Assembly (NCBI RefSeq): GCF_900109515.1
Contig: NZ_FOBD01000006.1
Span: forward strand, 298,459-362,458
Direction of reading: 5' to 3'
Source: Paenibacillus sp. OK003
GTDB lineage: Bacteria; Bacillota; Bacilli; Paenibacillales; Paenibacillaceae
DNA length: 64,000 nt
The notes beneath the pieces were generated by a model. That model ran no database searches and was not told the DNA's origin. It saw only the letters and a program-made list of their open reading frames with translations. Both the position numbers and the translations under genes were made by a program. Positions 54,518 through 63,910 of the stretch are shown here, piece after piece (positions within the stretch are counted from its first letter, which is position 1; every line of letters starts with the position of its first letter).

Positions 54518-56327
54518 CGGTTAGCCCCCCCTTTCTTTTTGGAATACGAATCATAAACGTGCTACCCTCCATATATGTACTTTCCATTTCAACGCCATAA
54601 GATTGGCCAAAATAGAGCCGAATCCGGTGATGCACATTGAGCAGACCGAATCCGCCTTCTTGCTCGCCATCCTTGGGTGAACGGTTGCCTACCGGCTTTT
54701 CCAGCTCTTCACGTAATTGAGCCAATCGATCAGCAGGCATGCCAATTCCGTTGTCTTGCACGGTGAGAATGATGTCTGTACCCTCCATATATCCCTGTAT
54801 TGAAATTAGTCCTAGGCCACGTTTGTTCTTAATGCCATGGTAAATGGCGTTTTCAACTAGGGGCTGCAGTGTCATTTTCAGGATGGGATAATCCTGAAGC
54901 TCGCCGTCTACCCTAATTTCGTATTTCAGAATATCGTGGTACCTCATTTGTTGAATGACCAGATAATTCTGCGCATGTTCAAGCTCGGTTTTAATGGATA
55001 CCCAGTCAAAACCTTTGTTCAGACTCAAACGAAAAAACTTCGAAAGTGCCTGTACAAGCTTGATTACACTTGCTTTTTTCTCTGCTTCGGCCATCCATAT
55101 AATCGATTCCAACGTGTTGTATAGAAAATGCGGGTTGATCTGAGCTTGTAGCGTACGTAATTCGGCTATTTTTACCTGTTCATTTTCTCTAATACTCTTT
55201 TCGATCAGCGTCTTGATCTTCTCCAGCATAATATTGAAACTCTTGCCTAAATCAGCGATTTCGTCCGAGCCGGTTGGTGTGACCTTGGCTTCCAGGTAAC
55301 CGTTCGCAGCTTTACGCATCTTGTTCATAAGAACCTGGATGGGAAGAATAAGTCGATTATTAAGGAAAAAATATAAAGATATCGCAAAGAATGCGCTTAA
55401 TAAAACACTGATGATGATCAATTGCCGAATGCCATTAGCCTCCGCAATGATCTCCTGAAAAGGAGCAACCCCGATAATTTTCCATCCGGTCTGGTTCGAG
55501 GTGCTATATACGACAAACTGAGGTTTCGATCTTGCGGACAGGATGAAGCTGCCGTGCTGTAAATGTAAGGGTACCGCTCTAATCTGATCTATAATTGTAC
55601 TGGATGTCGGGTTAGCGGCCGGCCTGAAAAGAGTGGTTCCATGTTGATCATTAATATAGAAAAAGCCGGAATTCTTAATGATGGTATTCGTCAAAAAGTC
55701 ATCAATGAACGAATCATTCAAATCAATCACAATAAACCCGATGACCTCATGGGTAATTCGCTCTTTGACTGTGGCAATAATTGAAAGCGCATTCTGTTTA
55801 GGGTAAGCAAACCCATCAAGTCTATTATTTTCTGCGGATGGTGCAGAATGAGGAATTCGCAGAATGGCATCCGGGTACTGTACCAGATACTGAAAATAAG
55901 GATTACGAAGCGGATTTCGTTCCAGCTTAAAAACCCCTTTTCGTTCACTTAGGCCTTTCCCATAGAAATTAACGAATGAGATATTGAGTACCTTGTCGTA
56001 TTTGTATGTTTCCCGATAGAGATTGTACGTCTGAAGGATCGCTTTGGCTTCTGGATAGGACTCCGATTGGGAGTACAAATACTGAAGTACTTGCGGATTC
56101 TTGCCCAGCTCTAATAGCCGTTCCGTATCTTCAAACATGATGTCGATGTTTCTGGCGAGCTGGTCGGCGACCAGCTGCGTAGAGGCCTTGTTATGATTGG
56201 AAACGACAGTATAGGATTTGTGGTAAGAAATCAATCCAACCACGATCAGTGGCACAGAACTGAGGATGATGAACATGCTGAGTAATTTAAGTCTGAGGCT
56301 TGAAGCAATCCATTGAATAAGTTTCAA
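54492..56327 (-). CDS. YesM-type sensor histidine kinase
   Basis: This roughly 611-residue kinase has two membrane helices (near 15-40 and 295-320) flanking an extracellular Cache-like sensor domain, then HAMP (ILPIQVLMNKMRKAANGYLEA), His_kinase (LQAQINPHFLYNTLESIIWM with the phospho-His) and HATPase_c ([19 protein letters not shown]). An ATG at 56342 opens the frame, but GGAG just inside it fits better to the TTG at 56327 (KLIQWIASSLRLKL). It reads divergently from the importer operon. Confidence 0.92.
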   Translation of the reverse strand: MKLIQWIASSLRLKLLSMFIILSSVPLIVVGLISYHKSYTVVSNHNKASTQLVADQLARNIDIMFEDTERLLELGKNPQVLQYLYSQSESYPEAKAILQTYNLYRETYKYDKVLNISFVNFYGKGLSERKGVFKLERNPLRNPYFQYLVQYPDAILRIPHSAPSAENNRLDGFAYPKQNALSIIATVKERITHEVIGFIVIDLNDSFIDDFLTNTIIKNSGFFYINDQHGTTLFRPAANPTSSTIIDQIRAVPLHLQHGSFILSARSKPQFVVYSTSNQTGWKIIGVAPFQEIIAEANGIRQLIIISVLLSAFFAISLYFFLNNRLILPIQVLMNKMRKAANGYLEAKVTPTGSDEIADLGKSFNIMLEKIKTLIEKSIRENEQVKIAELRTLQAQINPHFLYNTLESIIWMAEAEKKASVIKLVQALSKFFRLSLNKGFDWVSIKTELEHAQNYLVIQQMRYHDILKYEIRVDGELQDYPILKMTLQPLVENAIYHGIKNKRGLGLISIQGYMEGTDIILTVQDNGIGMPADRLAQLREELEKPVGNRSPKDGEQEGGFGLLNVHHRIRLYFGQSYGVEMESTYMEGSTFMIRIPKRKGGLTVEKGDDRR

Positions 56328-56401
56328 CGTATTCCACTCCATCTGAAGGGATCAAAAATGTACCATTAGTATAACATGATTTTCAAATATTTAAGAGAAT
56401 C

Positions 56402-56475
56402 GCTAAATATTACACAATTAAACAAAGAAAATACACGTTTTAAAACGCCTTTTTTAAAATTGCTAAATGATTACA
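56402..56475. promoter_or_regulatory. Candidate regulator sites in the divergent kinase-importer region
   Basis: GCTAAATATTACA (56402-56414) and GCTAAATGATTACA (56462-56475) are near-identical direct repeats 60 bases apart. Between them lies the perfect 12-base palindrome CGTTTTAAAACG (56436-56447). AraC-type response regulators often bind direct repeats upstream of a weak promoter; TATACT at 56521-56526 lacks a good -35. Confidence 0.5.
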
Positions 56476-56569
56476 TGAAAAACAAATGAGATTCCATATT
56501 AGAGCAGGATGGGAGCGGTCTATACTGTGATCACACCACAAGGTGACAATAAAAAGGGAGGATCACAAC

Positions 56570-57592
56570 ATGCAAAGCAAAAAAAAGTGGAGATTTGCCA
56601 TAACACTGGCTATGGTGATGCTTGTGAGCACGGCATGTAACAGCACCAATGGAGGAGTAAACTCCAATGAAGCAAATTCAACGAGTGGAAATGGCAGTAC
56701 ACCTGCCAGTGCAAAGACGATCACGCTCGGTTTTTCCCAGGTTGGAGCAGAGAGCGGCTGGCGTTCAGCGAATACCAAATCAATTCAGGATTCGGCTAAA
56801 GAAGCAGGCTATGATTTAAAATTCTCGGATGCTCAGCAGAAACAGGAGAATCAAATTAAAGCATTGCGATCCTTCATCCAGCAGAAGGTGACTGTTATCG
56901 CCTTTTCTCCAGTGGTGGAATCCGGTTGGGATACCGTATTGAAGGAAGCGAAGGATGCAGGGATTCCCGTGATTTTGACGGACCGTGCTGTGGATTCGCC
57001 GGATAAAACCCTTTACAAGACCTTTATTGGCTCCGACTTCGTAGAAGAAGGACGCAAAGCAGGTCAATGGCTTAATGACAAATACAAGGATACGCAAGAG
57101 GAAGTCAATATCGTTGAGCTGCAAGGCACAACAGGCTCTGCACCAGCGAATGACCGTCAAGAGGGCTTTATGGAAGTGATTGCTTCCAATTCAAAGCTTA
57201 AAGTGATTGCTTCGCAATCGGGTGACTTTACACGTGCCAAAGGCAAAGAAGTCATGCAGGCTTTTCTCAAAGCACATAAAAAAATAGATGTTCTCTATGC
57301 ACATAATGATGATATGGCGCTTGGTGCAATTCAGGCGATTGAAGCGGCAGGACTGAAACCAGGTGTAGATATCACCATTATCTCTGTGGATGCCGTGAAG
57401 GATGGAATGCAAGCTGCCGCTGACGGCAAAATCAACTTTATCGTAGAATGCAATCCGTTATTAGGGCCTCAATTAATGGAAGCGGTTCAATCCGTAGTTG
57501 ATGGAAAAGACATCGAACCTCGGATCGTAACCGACGAAACGACCTTTACATCGGAGCAAGCCAAAGAAGCACTACCAACACGCGAATATTAA
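56570..57592 (+). CDS. ytfQ: YtfQ-like sugar-binding lipoprotein (galactofuranose type)
   Basis: This 340-residue lipoprotein (lipobox in VSTACN) closely follows E. coli YtfQ, the galactofuranose-binding protein: LGFSQVGAESGWRSANT, DAQQKQENQIKALRSFI, IAFSPVVESGWDTVLKEAKDAGIPVIL, DFTRAKGKEVMQAF and LYAHNDDMALGAIQAIEAAGLKPG. AAGGGAGG lies before the ATG at 56570. A hairpin after the gene could keep it more abundant than the membrane subunits. Substrate preference in this organism is inferred. Confidence 0.9.
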   Translation: MQSKKKWRFAITLAMVMLVSTACNSTNGGVNSNEANSTSGNGSTPASAKTITLGFSQVGAESGWRSANTKSIQDSAKEAGYDLKFSDAQQKQENQIKALRSFIQQKVTVIAFSPVVESGWDTVLKEAKDAGIPVILTDRAVDSPDKTLYKTFIGSDFVEEGRKAGQWLNDKYKDTQEEVNIVELQGTTGSAPANDRQEGFMEVIASNSKLKVIASQSGDFTRAKGKEVMQAFLKAHKKIDVLYAHNDDMALGAIQAIEAAGLKPGVDITIISVDAVKDGMQAAADGKINFIVECNPLLGPQLMEAVQSVVDGKDIEPRIVTDETTFTSEQAKEALPTREY

Positions 57593-57613
57593 AAGCAGAT
57601 TCGTATATCACCG

Positions 57614-57655
57614 AAAAGTCATTTTTCGACCTGACTGTCGCTAAATGACTTTTTT
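57614..57655 (+). terminator. Partial terminator between binding protein and ATPase genes
   Basis: AAAAGTCATTT and AAATGACTTTTTT form an 11-bp stem with an 18-base loop ending in T residues. It probably attenuates read-through from the binding-protein gene to the ATPase gene. Confidence 0.65.
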
Positions 57656-57678
57656 CTATCAACAAAGGAGAGGGTTAT

Positions 57679-59190
57679 ATGGCCGAGCAAGCCCCCATTT
57701 TGCAAATGACGGAGATCACAAAACGTTTTCCAGGGGTTAAAGCGCTATCCAACGTTAGTTTCCGCTTGTTTCCGGGAGAGATTCATGCCTTGATGGGAGA
57801 GAACGGAGCTGGAAAGTCAACACTGATTAAAGTTCTGACGGGCGTTTATTCGATTGACGAAGGAACGGTGACTATGGATAACCGTGTTCTTTCGATTTCC
57901 GGTCCGCCGGAAGCACAGAAGGCTGGTATCAGCACCGTGTATCAAGAGGTTAACCTTTGCCCTAACTTAACGGTGGCTGAGAACATTTTCATCGGACGAG
58001 AGCCGATGAAATTTGGCAAAATCAATTGGAAACAAATGAACAGAGATGCCGAGAATATTCTACGAGAAAGATTAAATCTTGCCATCGACGTTAAGGTTCC
58101 TCTACAGACGTATTCGGTCGCGATACAGCAACTAATCGCGATTGCAAGAGCACTCAGTATCTCAGCGAAAGTACTCATTTTGGATGAACCAACGTCTAGT
58201 CTCGACAAAAACGAGGTTCAGCAGCTGTTTCGAATTATGCACAAATTGAAGAGGGAAGGTCTCGCCATTCTTTTTGTTACTCATTTTCTTGATCAGGTAT
58301 ACGAAATGTCAGATCGTCTAACGGTGCTCCGTAATGGTGAGTTGGAAGGAGAGTACATAGCCGCAGAACTTCCACGTATGGAGCTGGTGCTCAAGATGAT
58401 CGGCAAGGAGCTTGAGATGCTTGAGGAGCTTCCGAAGGAAGCGGAAGCTGCCCAGGCGGAGTCGGGAGAACTGTTAATTACCGCTAAGGCACTTGGACGC
58501 AAAGGAGCCATTGAGCCGTTCGATCTGGACATTCGCAAGGGAGAGGTCGTGGGGTTGGCTGGACTATTGGGATCTGGCCGCACCGAGATCGCTCGTCTTC
58601 TCTTTGGAGCGGATCGTTCGGACGAAGGGAAGCTGATCGTTGCGGATACAGGAAGTACAGTCAAGTCACCGCGTCATGCAATTGATCAGAATATTGCTTT
58701 TTGCTCCGAGAACCGTAAAACCGAAGGCATCATTGATGATTTGACTATCAGGGAGAACATTATTCTTGCACTCCAGGCGACACGAGGCTGGTCCAAACCG
58801 ATCTCACGCAAGAAGCAGGATGAGATTGCCGAAAAATACATCAACCTGTTAAATATCCATCCAAAGAACCCGGAGCATTTAATTAAAAATCTGAGTGGCG
58901 GGAATCAGCAAAAGGTGTTGCTTGCCCGGTGGCTGCTGATGAACCCGGATCTGTTGATTCTCGATGAACCTACGCGTGGCATTGATATTGGTGCAAAGGC
59001 CGAAATACAGAAGCTCGTGCTGTCTCTGTCGAAGCAGGGCATGGCTGTGCTGTTCATTTCGTCCGAGTTGGAAGAAGTGATTCGGGTCAGCAACCGGATT
59101 GCCGTACTCCGGGATCGCAAAAAAGTGAAAGAACTCAGCGGGGATCAGATCCATCAACAGCAAATCATGAAAGCAATGGCAGGAGGTTAA
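57679..59190 (+). CDS. ytfR: YtfR-like sugar ABC transporter ATPase (double ABC domain)
   Basis: This 503-residue protein has two ABC domains, as in RbsA/YtfR. The first has Walker A GENGAGKST, a degenerate signature (SVAIQQLIAIARAL) and Walker B VLILDEPTSSLD. The second has the degenerate P-loop GLLGSGRTEI, signature LSGGNQQKVLLARWL and LLILDEPTRGID. AAAGGAGAGGG precedes the ATG. It energises the two permeases encoded next. Confidence 0.94.
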   Translation: MAEQAPILQMTEITKRFPGVKALSNVSFRLFPGEIHALMGENGAGKSTLIKVLTGVYSIDEGTVTMDNRVLSISGPPEAQKAGISTVYQEVNLCPNLTVAENIFIGREPMKFGKINWKQMNRDAENILRERLNLAIDVKVPLQTYSVAIQQLIAIARALSISAKVLILDEPTSSLDKNEVQQLFRIMHKLKREGLAILFVTHFLDQVYEMSDRLTVLRNGELEGEYIAAELPRMELVLKMIGKELEMLEELPKEAEAAQAESGELLITAKALGRKGAIEPFDLDIRKGEVVGLAGLLGSGRTEIARLLFGADRSDEGKLIVADTGSTVKSPRHAIDQNIAFCSENRKTEGIIDDLTIRENIILALQATRGWSKPISRKKQDEIAEKYINLLNIHPKNPEHLIKNLSGGNQQKVLLARWLLMNPDLLILDEPTRGIDIGAKAEIQKLVLSLSKQGMAVLFISSELEEVIRVSNRIAVLRDRKKVKELSGDQIHQQQIMKAMAGG

Positions 59191-59194
59191 AGAG

Positions 59195-60238
59195 ATGGCG
59201 GGCAAGATGCGTAAACATCATTTGTTTTGGCCGTTATGTATGCTTGGTTTACTTTTAATCTTTAATTTGCTGTACTCTCCGGATTTCTTCTCCCTCGTCA
59301 TGCGTGAAGGGAATCTGTATGGCAGCTTGATTGATATTCTCAATTTCGGAGCGCCTTTAATTCTGGTATCGATCGGCATGACGCTGGTCATTGCGACCGG
59401 AGGTATCGATTTGTCTGTGGGCTCCATTGTAGCGATCTCCGGTGCCGTGGCTTGTATGAGCATCAGCAGAGGAATTGACCAGAGTTCGCTCGGGCTTGTG
59501 TTGGGTGCACTCGGATTATCGATGGGTCTCTCCCTGATCTTGGGCGTATGGAACGGGGCGCTTGTTTCGGTTGCCCGAATCCAGCCCATCATTGCGACGC
59601 TGATTCTGATGGTAGCCGGACGTGGGATTGCGCAATTGATTACGAGCGGACAGATTATTACTGTATCCAATGCGAACTACGCCTATATCGGTGCCGGTTC
59701 GCTTGTAGCTTTGCCGTTCTCCATCTTCATCGTATTGACTGTACTGATCATTGCCTCTTTATTGACGAGAAAAACGGCACTAGGACTGTTTATTGAATCG
59801 GTCGGAAGTAACGCAAACGCCAGCCAACTGGCAGGCATTCGTTCGAAAACGGTTATTCTCACGGTCTATGTGTTCTGTGGTCTCTGTGCCGGAATTGCTG
59901 GACTTATTCTGAGTTCCAATGTATCCAGTGCGGACGGGAATAATGCAGGTCTGTGGTATGAACTTGATGCCATTCTTGCTGTGGTTATCGGAGGAACTTC
60001 GCTTAATGGTGGCCGTTTCTATTTGATGGGTACTGTCGTTGGAGCACTTATTATCCAAACCTTAACAACGACGATTTATATGATCGGGGTACCGCCAGAA
60101 ATTACACTGGTTGTCAAAGCCTTTGTCGTTTTGGCCGTGTGTTTGATTCAATCTGACTCCTTCCGAAAGTCGATTGTGATCCGTTGGAAAAAGCGGAAAT
60201 TTCCAGCTGAACAGGGGGTTAACCGCCATGTTTCTTAA
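59195..60238 (+). CDS. ytfT: YtfT-like sugar ABC transporter permease
   Basis: This 347-residue permease is of the RbsC/YtfT family (BPD_transp_2) with about ten membrane helices and GMTLVIATGGIDLSVGSIVAISGAV plus VIGGTSLNGGRFYLMGTVVGA motifs. It starts four bases after the ATPase stop with AGGAGG upstream and overlaps yjfF by 11 bases. Confidence 0.93.
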   Translation: MAGKMRKHHLFWPLCMLGLLLIFNLLYSPDFFSLVMREGNLYGSLIDILNFGAPLILVSIGMTLVIATGGIDLSVGSIVAISGAVACMSISRGIDQSSLGLVLGALGLSMGLSLILGVWNGALVSVARIQPIIATLILMVAGRGIAQLITSGQIITVSNANYAYIGAGSLVALPFSIFIVLTVLIIASLLTRKTALGLFIESVGSNANASQLAGIRSKTVILTVYVFCGLCAGIAGLILSSNVSSADGNNAGLWYELDAILAVVIGGTSLNGGRFYLMGTVVGALIIQTLTTTIYMIGVPPEITLVVKAFVVLAVCLIQSDSFRKSIVIRWKKRKFPAEQGVNRHVS

Positions 60239-61202
60239 TCGAAAGTATCTCCCGGTCTTTGTCACATTTGGTTTGTTGGTCGTTATGCTTGCTATAGGCT
60301 CTTTTCGTTACACCGGATTCTTTTCCTTGCAGGTGTTGTTTAATCTCTTCATTGACAACGCCTTCTTAATTATTACGGCGATTGGTATGACCTTCGTTAT
60401 TGTATCGGGAGGAATTGACCTGTCGGTTGGTTCTGTCATTGCTCTGACGACAATAATCAGCGCAAGCCTGGTAGAAAAGCAAGGCTGGTCGCCTGCAATC
60501 GTCATACCGATGGTGCTTGTCATGGGAGCAGTGTTTGGAACATTCATGGGCGCTGTTATCCACTATTTTAAAATCCAGCCCTTTATCGTGACGCTGGCAG
60601 GCATGTTTTTGGCACGGGGTTTATGTTATGTCATCAGTATCGATACCATTACCATCACAAACACATTTTACACGAAGGTTGCGCAAGCGAAGATTCCGCT
60701 GCCAGGAGGCAGCTTCGTTTCGATTAATGTTATCCTTGCACTGGTCATTGTACTGATCGCGATCTATCTTGCACACTACACCCGTTTCGGGCGCAACGTT
60801 TACGCTATTGGCGGAAGCGAGCAATCTGCGCTGCTCATGGGGCTGCCGGTTGCACGTACCAAAGTCCTGGTGTACACATTCAGTGGTTTTTGCTCCGCAC
60901 TTGCCGGTGTTGTCTTTACGTTCTATATGTTATCGGGTTATGGATTGCACGCCATGGGTCTCGAACTCGATACCATCGCGGCAGTTGTGATCGGAGGCAC
61001 CCTGCTAACAGGTGGTGTCGGCTATGTTGCGGGAACCTTTATAGGCGTATTGATCCAGGGGGCTATCCAAACTATAATTAGCTTCGAAGGCACACTCAGC
61101 TCATGGTGGACCAAGATTGTGATTGGCTTGATGTTGTTTGTCTTTATTTTGTTCCAACGACTTCTTAGTGGACGGCGAGTGTCCTCGAAATCACTGCATT
61201 AA
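60228..61202 (+). CDS. yjfF: YjfF-like sugar ABC transporter permease
   Basis: The second RbsC-type permease is 324 residues long, with GMTFVIVSGGIDLSVGSVIALTT and VIGGTLLTGGVGYVAGTFIGV. Two distinct permeases with one ATPase is the arrangement of the E. coli YtfQRT-YjfF galactofuranose importer. GGGGG lies before the ATG. It overlaps ytfT. Confidence 0.93.
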   Translation: MFLNRKYLPVFVTFGLLVVMLAIGSFRYTGFFSLQVLFNLFIDNAFLIITAIGMTFVIVSGGIDLSVGSVIALTTIISASLVEKQGWSPAIVIPMVLVMGAVFGTFMGAVIHYFKIQPFIVTLAGMFLARGLCYVISIDTITITNTFYTKVAQAKIPLPGGSFVSINVILALVIVLIAIYLAHYTRFGRNVYAIGGSEQSALLMGLPVARTKVLVYTFSGFCSALAGVVFTFYMLSGYGLHAMGLELDTIAAVVIGGTLLTGGVGYVAGTFIGVLIQGAIQTIISFEGTLSSWWTKIVIGLMLFVFILFQRLLSGRRVSSKSLH

Positions 61203-61310
61203 GTTGATCGAATGAAATGATTTTGAACACGGATACCGAAACAATGATATAACAATATGCGCTCTGCATTGGTGAATGCTGAGAGTAACATGGAGATGGG
61301 GGATGCGTGA

Positions 61311-62363
61311 GTGAGAAGACATATGAACGGGTTGTGTTTGCTCATCCTGCTGCTGCTTGTCGGTTGCACAACGCATGAATCTGGTTCTGCTCCTCTTCCC
61401 ATCTCATCTAACAACTTGGAAACTCTCCCGTCTGTTGAGAAATGGATGGAATCAGCAGTGGCCAGGGATACATCTACGACACCGATTGTCTTGGGGTTTT
61501 CCCAACTGGGCAGAGAGAGTGCCTGGCGTTTGGCAAACTCCACGTCTATTCGAAATGCTGCTGCTGAATCGGGAATCTCCCTTGTGATAAAAAATGCAGA
61601 ACAGTCGCAGACGAAACAGTTCGAGGCTGTTCGGTCGTTCATCAGGCAAAAGGTGGATGTCATTGCCATTGCACCTGTCGTGGAATCGGGATGGGATGGT
61701 ATTCTTCAGGAGGCCAAGGATGCAGGCATACCTGTGATCATCGTAGACCGGTCAGTCGATGTCAAGGACACCTCACTTTTTGTGACAACGATTGGATCGG
61801 ACTTTTATGAGGAAGGTGTGAAGGCGGGGAAGTATGTACAGGATCGCCTGCGAAATGTTCCTGGATCGATCCGAATCGCTGAACTACAAGGTACGCGTGG
61901 ATCAACCCCCTCAATCCAGCGTGGCGAGGGATTTAGAAGCATTTTCGACACCAGAGCAGATATCATCTTCTCACAAAGTGCTCCTGCAGATTTTACGGAG
62001 AGCAAAGGGAAGGAAGTTATGAAAGGTTTCCTTCAGGTTCCAGAAGATGAAAGGCCGCAGGTTCTTTTTGCCCATAACGATGAAATGGCTTTTGGCGCCA
62101 TAAAAGCGATAGAAGAGGTTGGTTTGAAACCAGGAAAGGACATCATTATTGTCTCGGTAGATGGCTCTCGAAAAGCACTCGACATTCTGGCGAACGGGCA
62201 GATCAACGCTGTGGTGGAATGCAACCCGTTGCTTGGTCCTCAGCTCATGCAGGCTACGAAAGAAATTATCGCAGGTCGTACACTTCCGAAGCGAATGGTG
62301 CCAAGGGAAGACATCTTTACACAGGAGAGTGCTGAACGAGAGATGCACAACAGGCGGTTCTAA
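61311..62363 (+). CDS. Second YtfQ-like sugar-binding lipoprotein
   Basis: This 350-residue paralogue of the binding protein at 56570 has a lipobox (LLVGCTT) and the same motifs (LGFSQLGRESAWRLANS; FIRQKVDVIAIAPVVESGWDG; LQGTRGSTPSIQRGEGF; FAHNDEMAFGAIKAIEEVGLKPG). The start is a GTG with GATGGGGG upstream; ATG at 61323 is an alternative. It lies 108 bases after yjfF. It may give the importer a second ligand range or serve as a sensor. Confidence 0.9.
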   Translation: MRRHMNGLCLLILLLLVGCTTHESGSAPLPISSNNLETLPSVEKWMESAVARDTSTTPIVLGFSQLGRESAWRLANSTSIRNAAAESGISLVIKNAEQSQTKQFEAVRSFIRQKVDVIAIAPVVESGWDGILQEAKDAGIPVIIVDRSVDVKDTSLFVTTIGSDFYEEGVKAGKYVQDRLRNVPGSIRIAELQGTRGSTPSIQRGEGFRSIFDTRADIIFSQSAPADFTESKGKEVMKGFLQVPEDERPQVLFAHNDEMAFGAIKAIEEVGLKPGKDIIIVSVDGSRKALDILANGQINAVVECNPLLGPQLMQATKEIIAGRTLPKRMVPREDIFTQESAEREMHNRRF

Positions 62364-62818
62364 CGGGGATAGCACTTCTGGATTCCGCGAACGTTGATGC
62401 TGGAAAACTTCAAGTTGTGTTTACGCGATGAACTACCCTGGTTTACTGACAAACCTCTTATTGTATTCCTCCACCGTCATGTTGCTTCGCACAACGACCT
62501 GCTTTCTGGCGGGCTGCGGCAACTCGGATAATCTGATATTGAGTCATGCCAAAACCCCCATTTAGAATTTATCTAACTGGGGGTTTTTCGCATGACTCCT
62601 TCAGTTTCTAGTAACGTCTGTCATACTTACTCACCCTTTTCTTCGCTACTTTACCTTATAGTATTTCAAGGGCTGGATATTATTGAAACCGAATACGAAT
62701 TTACAAAGTATATATAAATGAGGATAAAATTTGTTTTTAGTTATAGATTTGGGAGAAGTGATATTTAAACAGGTGTAGAGAAGCCAAAGCATTTTGCGAA
62801 GTAGAGGGGAGGGCGAAT
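62364..62818. other. Spacer with possible gene remnants
   Basis: No complete gene is seen. An ATG near 62475 opens MLLRTTTCFLAGCGNSDN, which looks like a lipoprotein signal and lipobox but stops after 28 residues, at the terminator. An overlapping 44-codon frame from 62397 has no ribosome binding site. Both may be debris of a lost binding-protein gene. Confidence 0.35.
62541..62598. terminator. Long bidirectional terminator hairpin
   Basis: GAGTCATGC (62541-62549) pairs with GCATGACTC (62590-62598), and inside AAAACCCCCA pairs with TGGGGGTTTT. T and A runs flank the G/C part, so it can stop transcription from either side. Confidence 0.8.
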
Positions 62819-62977
62819 ATGCCTTTTATTGGGGGAATAATTATAATCGTTATCCTAGCATTTATTCTATGGTCATTAATGTTCCCGCTATTCAATAAAA
62901 TAGGTAATAGAGTGTTGAAGAAATACAATAAATTCAAACAAGAGGAGAATGGTGATGAAAAATTCAAAGACGTTTAG
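62819..62977 (+). CDS. Small single-helix membrane protein upstream of the SPFH gene
   Basis: This 52-residue frame has a very good ribosome binding site (AGAGGGGAGGG) before its ATG. The product starts MPFIGGIIIIVILAFILW, one membrane helix, followed by a basic and then acidic tail (KKYNKFKQEENGDEKF). Its last 23 bases overlap the SPFH gene, so the two are translationally coupled and likely work together. No family was recognised. Confidence 0.7.
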   Translation: MPFIGGIIIIVILAFILWSLMFPLFNKIGNRVLKKYNKFKQEENGDEKFKDV

Positions 62978-63830
62978 GGTAGGGGCAATTGCGGTTGCAT
63001 TAGTTATTATTGTGGGAGTGCTAATGGTGACCTTCTTTTTAACACGAATTCCTAATGGATATGTTGGGGTCGTTTATTCACCAAATGGAGGCGTAAAAGA
63101 CAGTACACTGAGTCAAGGGTGGAAACTCGTTGGAGCGTTTGATAAAGTGACGAAATATCCTATCCGAATTCAAACGGTGGAATACAGAGATATTCAGATT
63201 GCTACTTCTGACGGGAAAAACATCACCATCGATTTTGCTTACAACTACCAAGTAGAACCAAGTAAAGTATCTTCTATCTTTAATACATTTGGGCCAATTA
63301 GCATTCAAGAAATTGAGGATACATATCTCAAAACACGTTTCCGTGACGCAGCTCGTAAAGGTATTTCCAAGTTTACAGTCATTGATGTATATGGAGAAAA
63401 GTCATCCGAAGCAGGAGTGGACGTCCAGCAACGTTTTTCTGATGACGTTAAAGAGTTAGGCTTTATTGTATCGAACGTTACTGTAGGTGTTCCTCAACCT
63501 GACGCTAAGACTCAGGAAGCAATCGATAAGCGTGTCGAAGCTTCACAAGAACTGGAACGTAAAACGACTGAACTTGAGATTGCCAAGAAAGAAGCAGATC
63601 GTAAGCGCGTGGAAGCACAAGGTAATGCAGATAAACTATTAATTGAAGCAGAAGGTCAGGCTAAAGCGAATAAAGAGCTTCAACAATCATTATCGAGTCA
63701 ACTCGTTGAATATGAAACCATCAAGAAATGGGATGGAGCCCTTCCATATGTAAGTGGGTCAAATACGCCAATGATTCAATTACCGACTACAAAAACAGAA
63801 AATAGCGGCGCGGGGAGCGTATCTCCCTAA
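62955..63830 (+). CDS. SPFH/prohibitin family membrane protein
   Basis: This 291-residue protein has an N-terminal membrane helix (VGAIAVALVIIVGVLMVTFFL), then the SPFH/band-7 domain (IPNGYVGVVYSPNGGVKDSTLSQGW; VEYRDIQIATSDGKNITIDFAYNYQV) and a long coiled coil (about 190-255, rich in Glu/Lys/Ala). Such proteins build membrane-bound rings or cages acting on membrane quality control. AGAGGAG at 62941-62947 favours ATG at 62955 over 62949. The coding sequence is AT-richer than the core genes. Confidence 0.9.
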   Translation: MKNSKTFRVGAIAVALVIIVGVLMVTFFLTRIPNGYVGVVYSPNGGVKDSTLSQGWKLVGAFDKVTKYPIRIQTVEYRDIQIATSDGKNITIDFAYNYQVEPSKVSSIFNTFGPISIQEIEDTYLKTRFRDAARKGISKFTVIDVYGEKSSEAGVDVQQRFSDDVKELGFIVSNVTVGVPQPDAKTQEAIDKRVEASQELERKTTELEIAKKEADRKRVEAQGNADKLLIEAEGQAKANKELQQSLSSQLVEYETIKKWDGALPYVSGSNTPMIQLPTTKTENSGAGSVSP

Positions 63831-63910
63831 TAGCGGTTTGAGTTGCACGCCTTGCTTTCTCACCAATTGAATGTGTTGAATTCTAATGAACAAGCCAGTC
63901 CAATCTAAAA

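Noticed and set aside
62397..62531. 44-codon frame after the second binding-protein gene
   Set aside because: No ribosome binding site and no recognisable features; kept only as possible debris in the spacer description.
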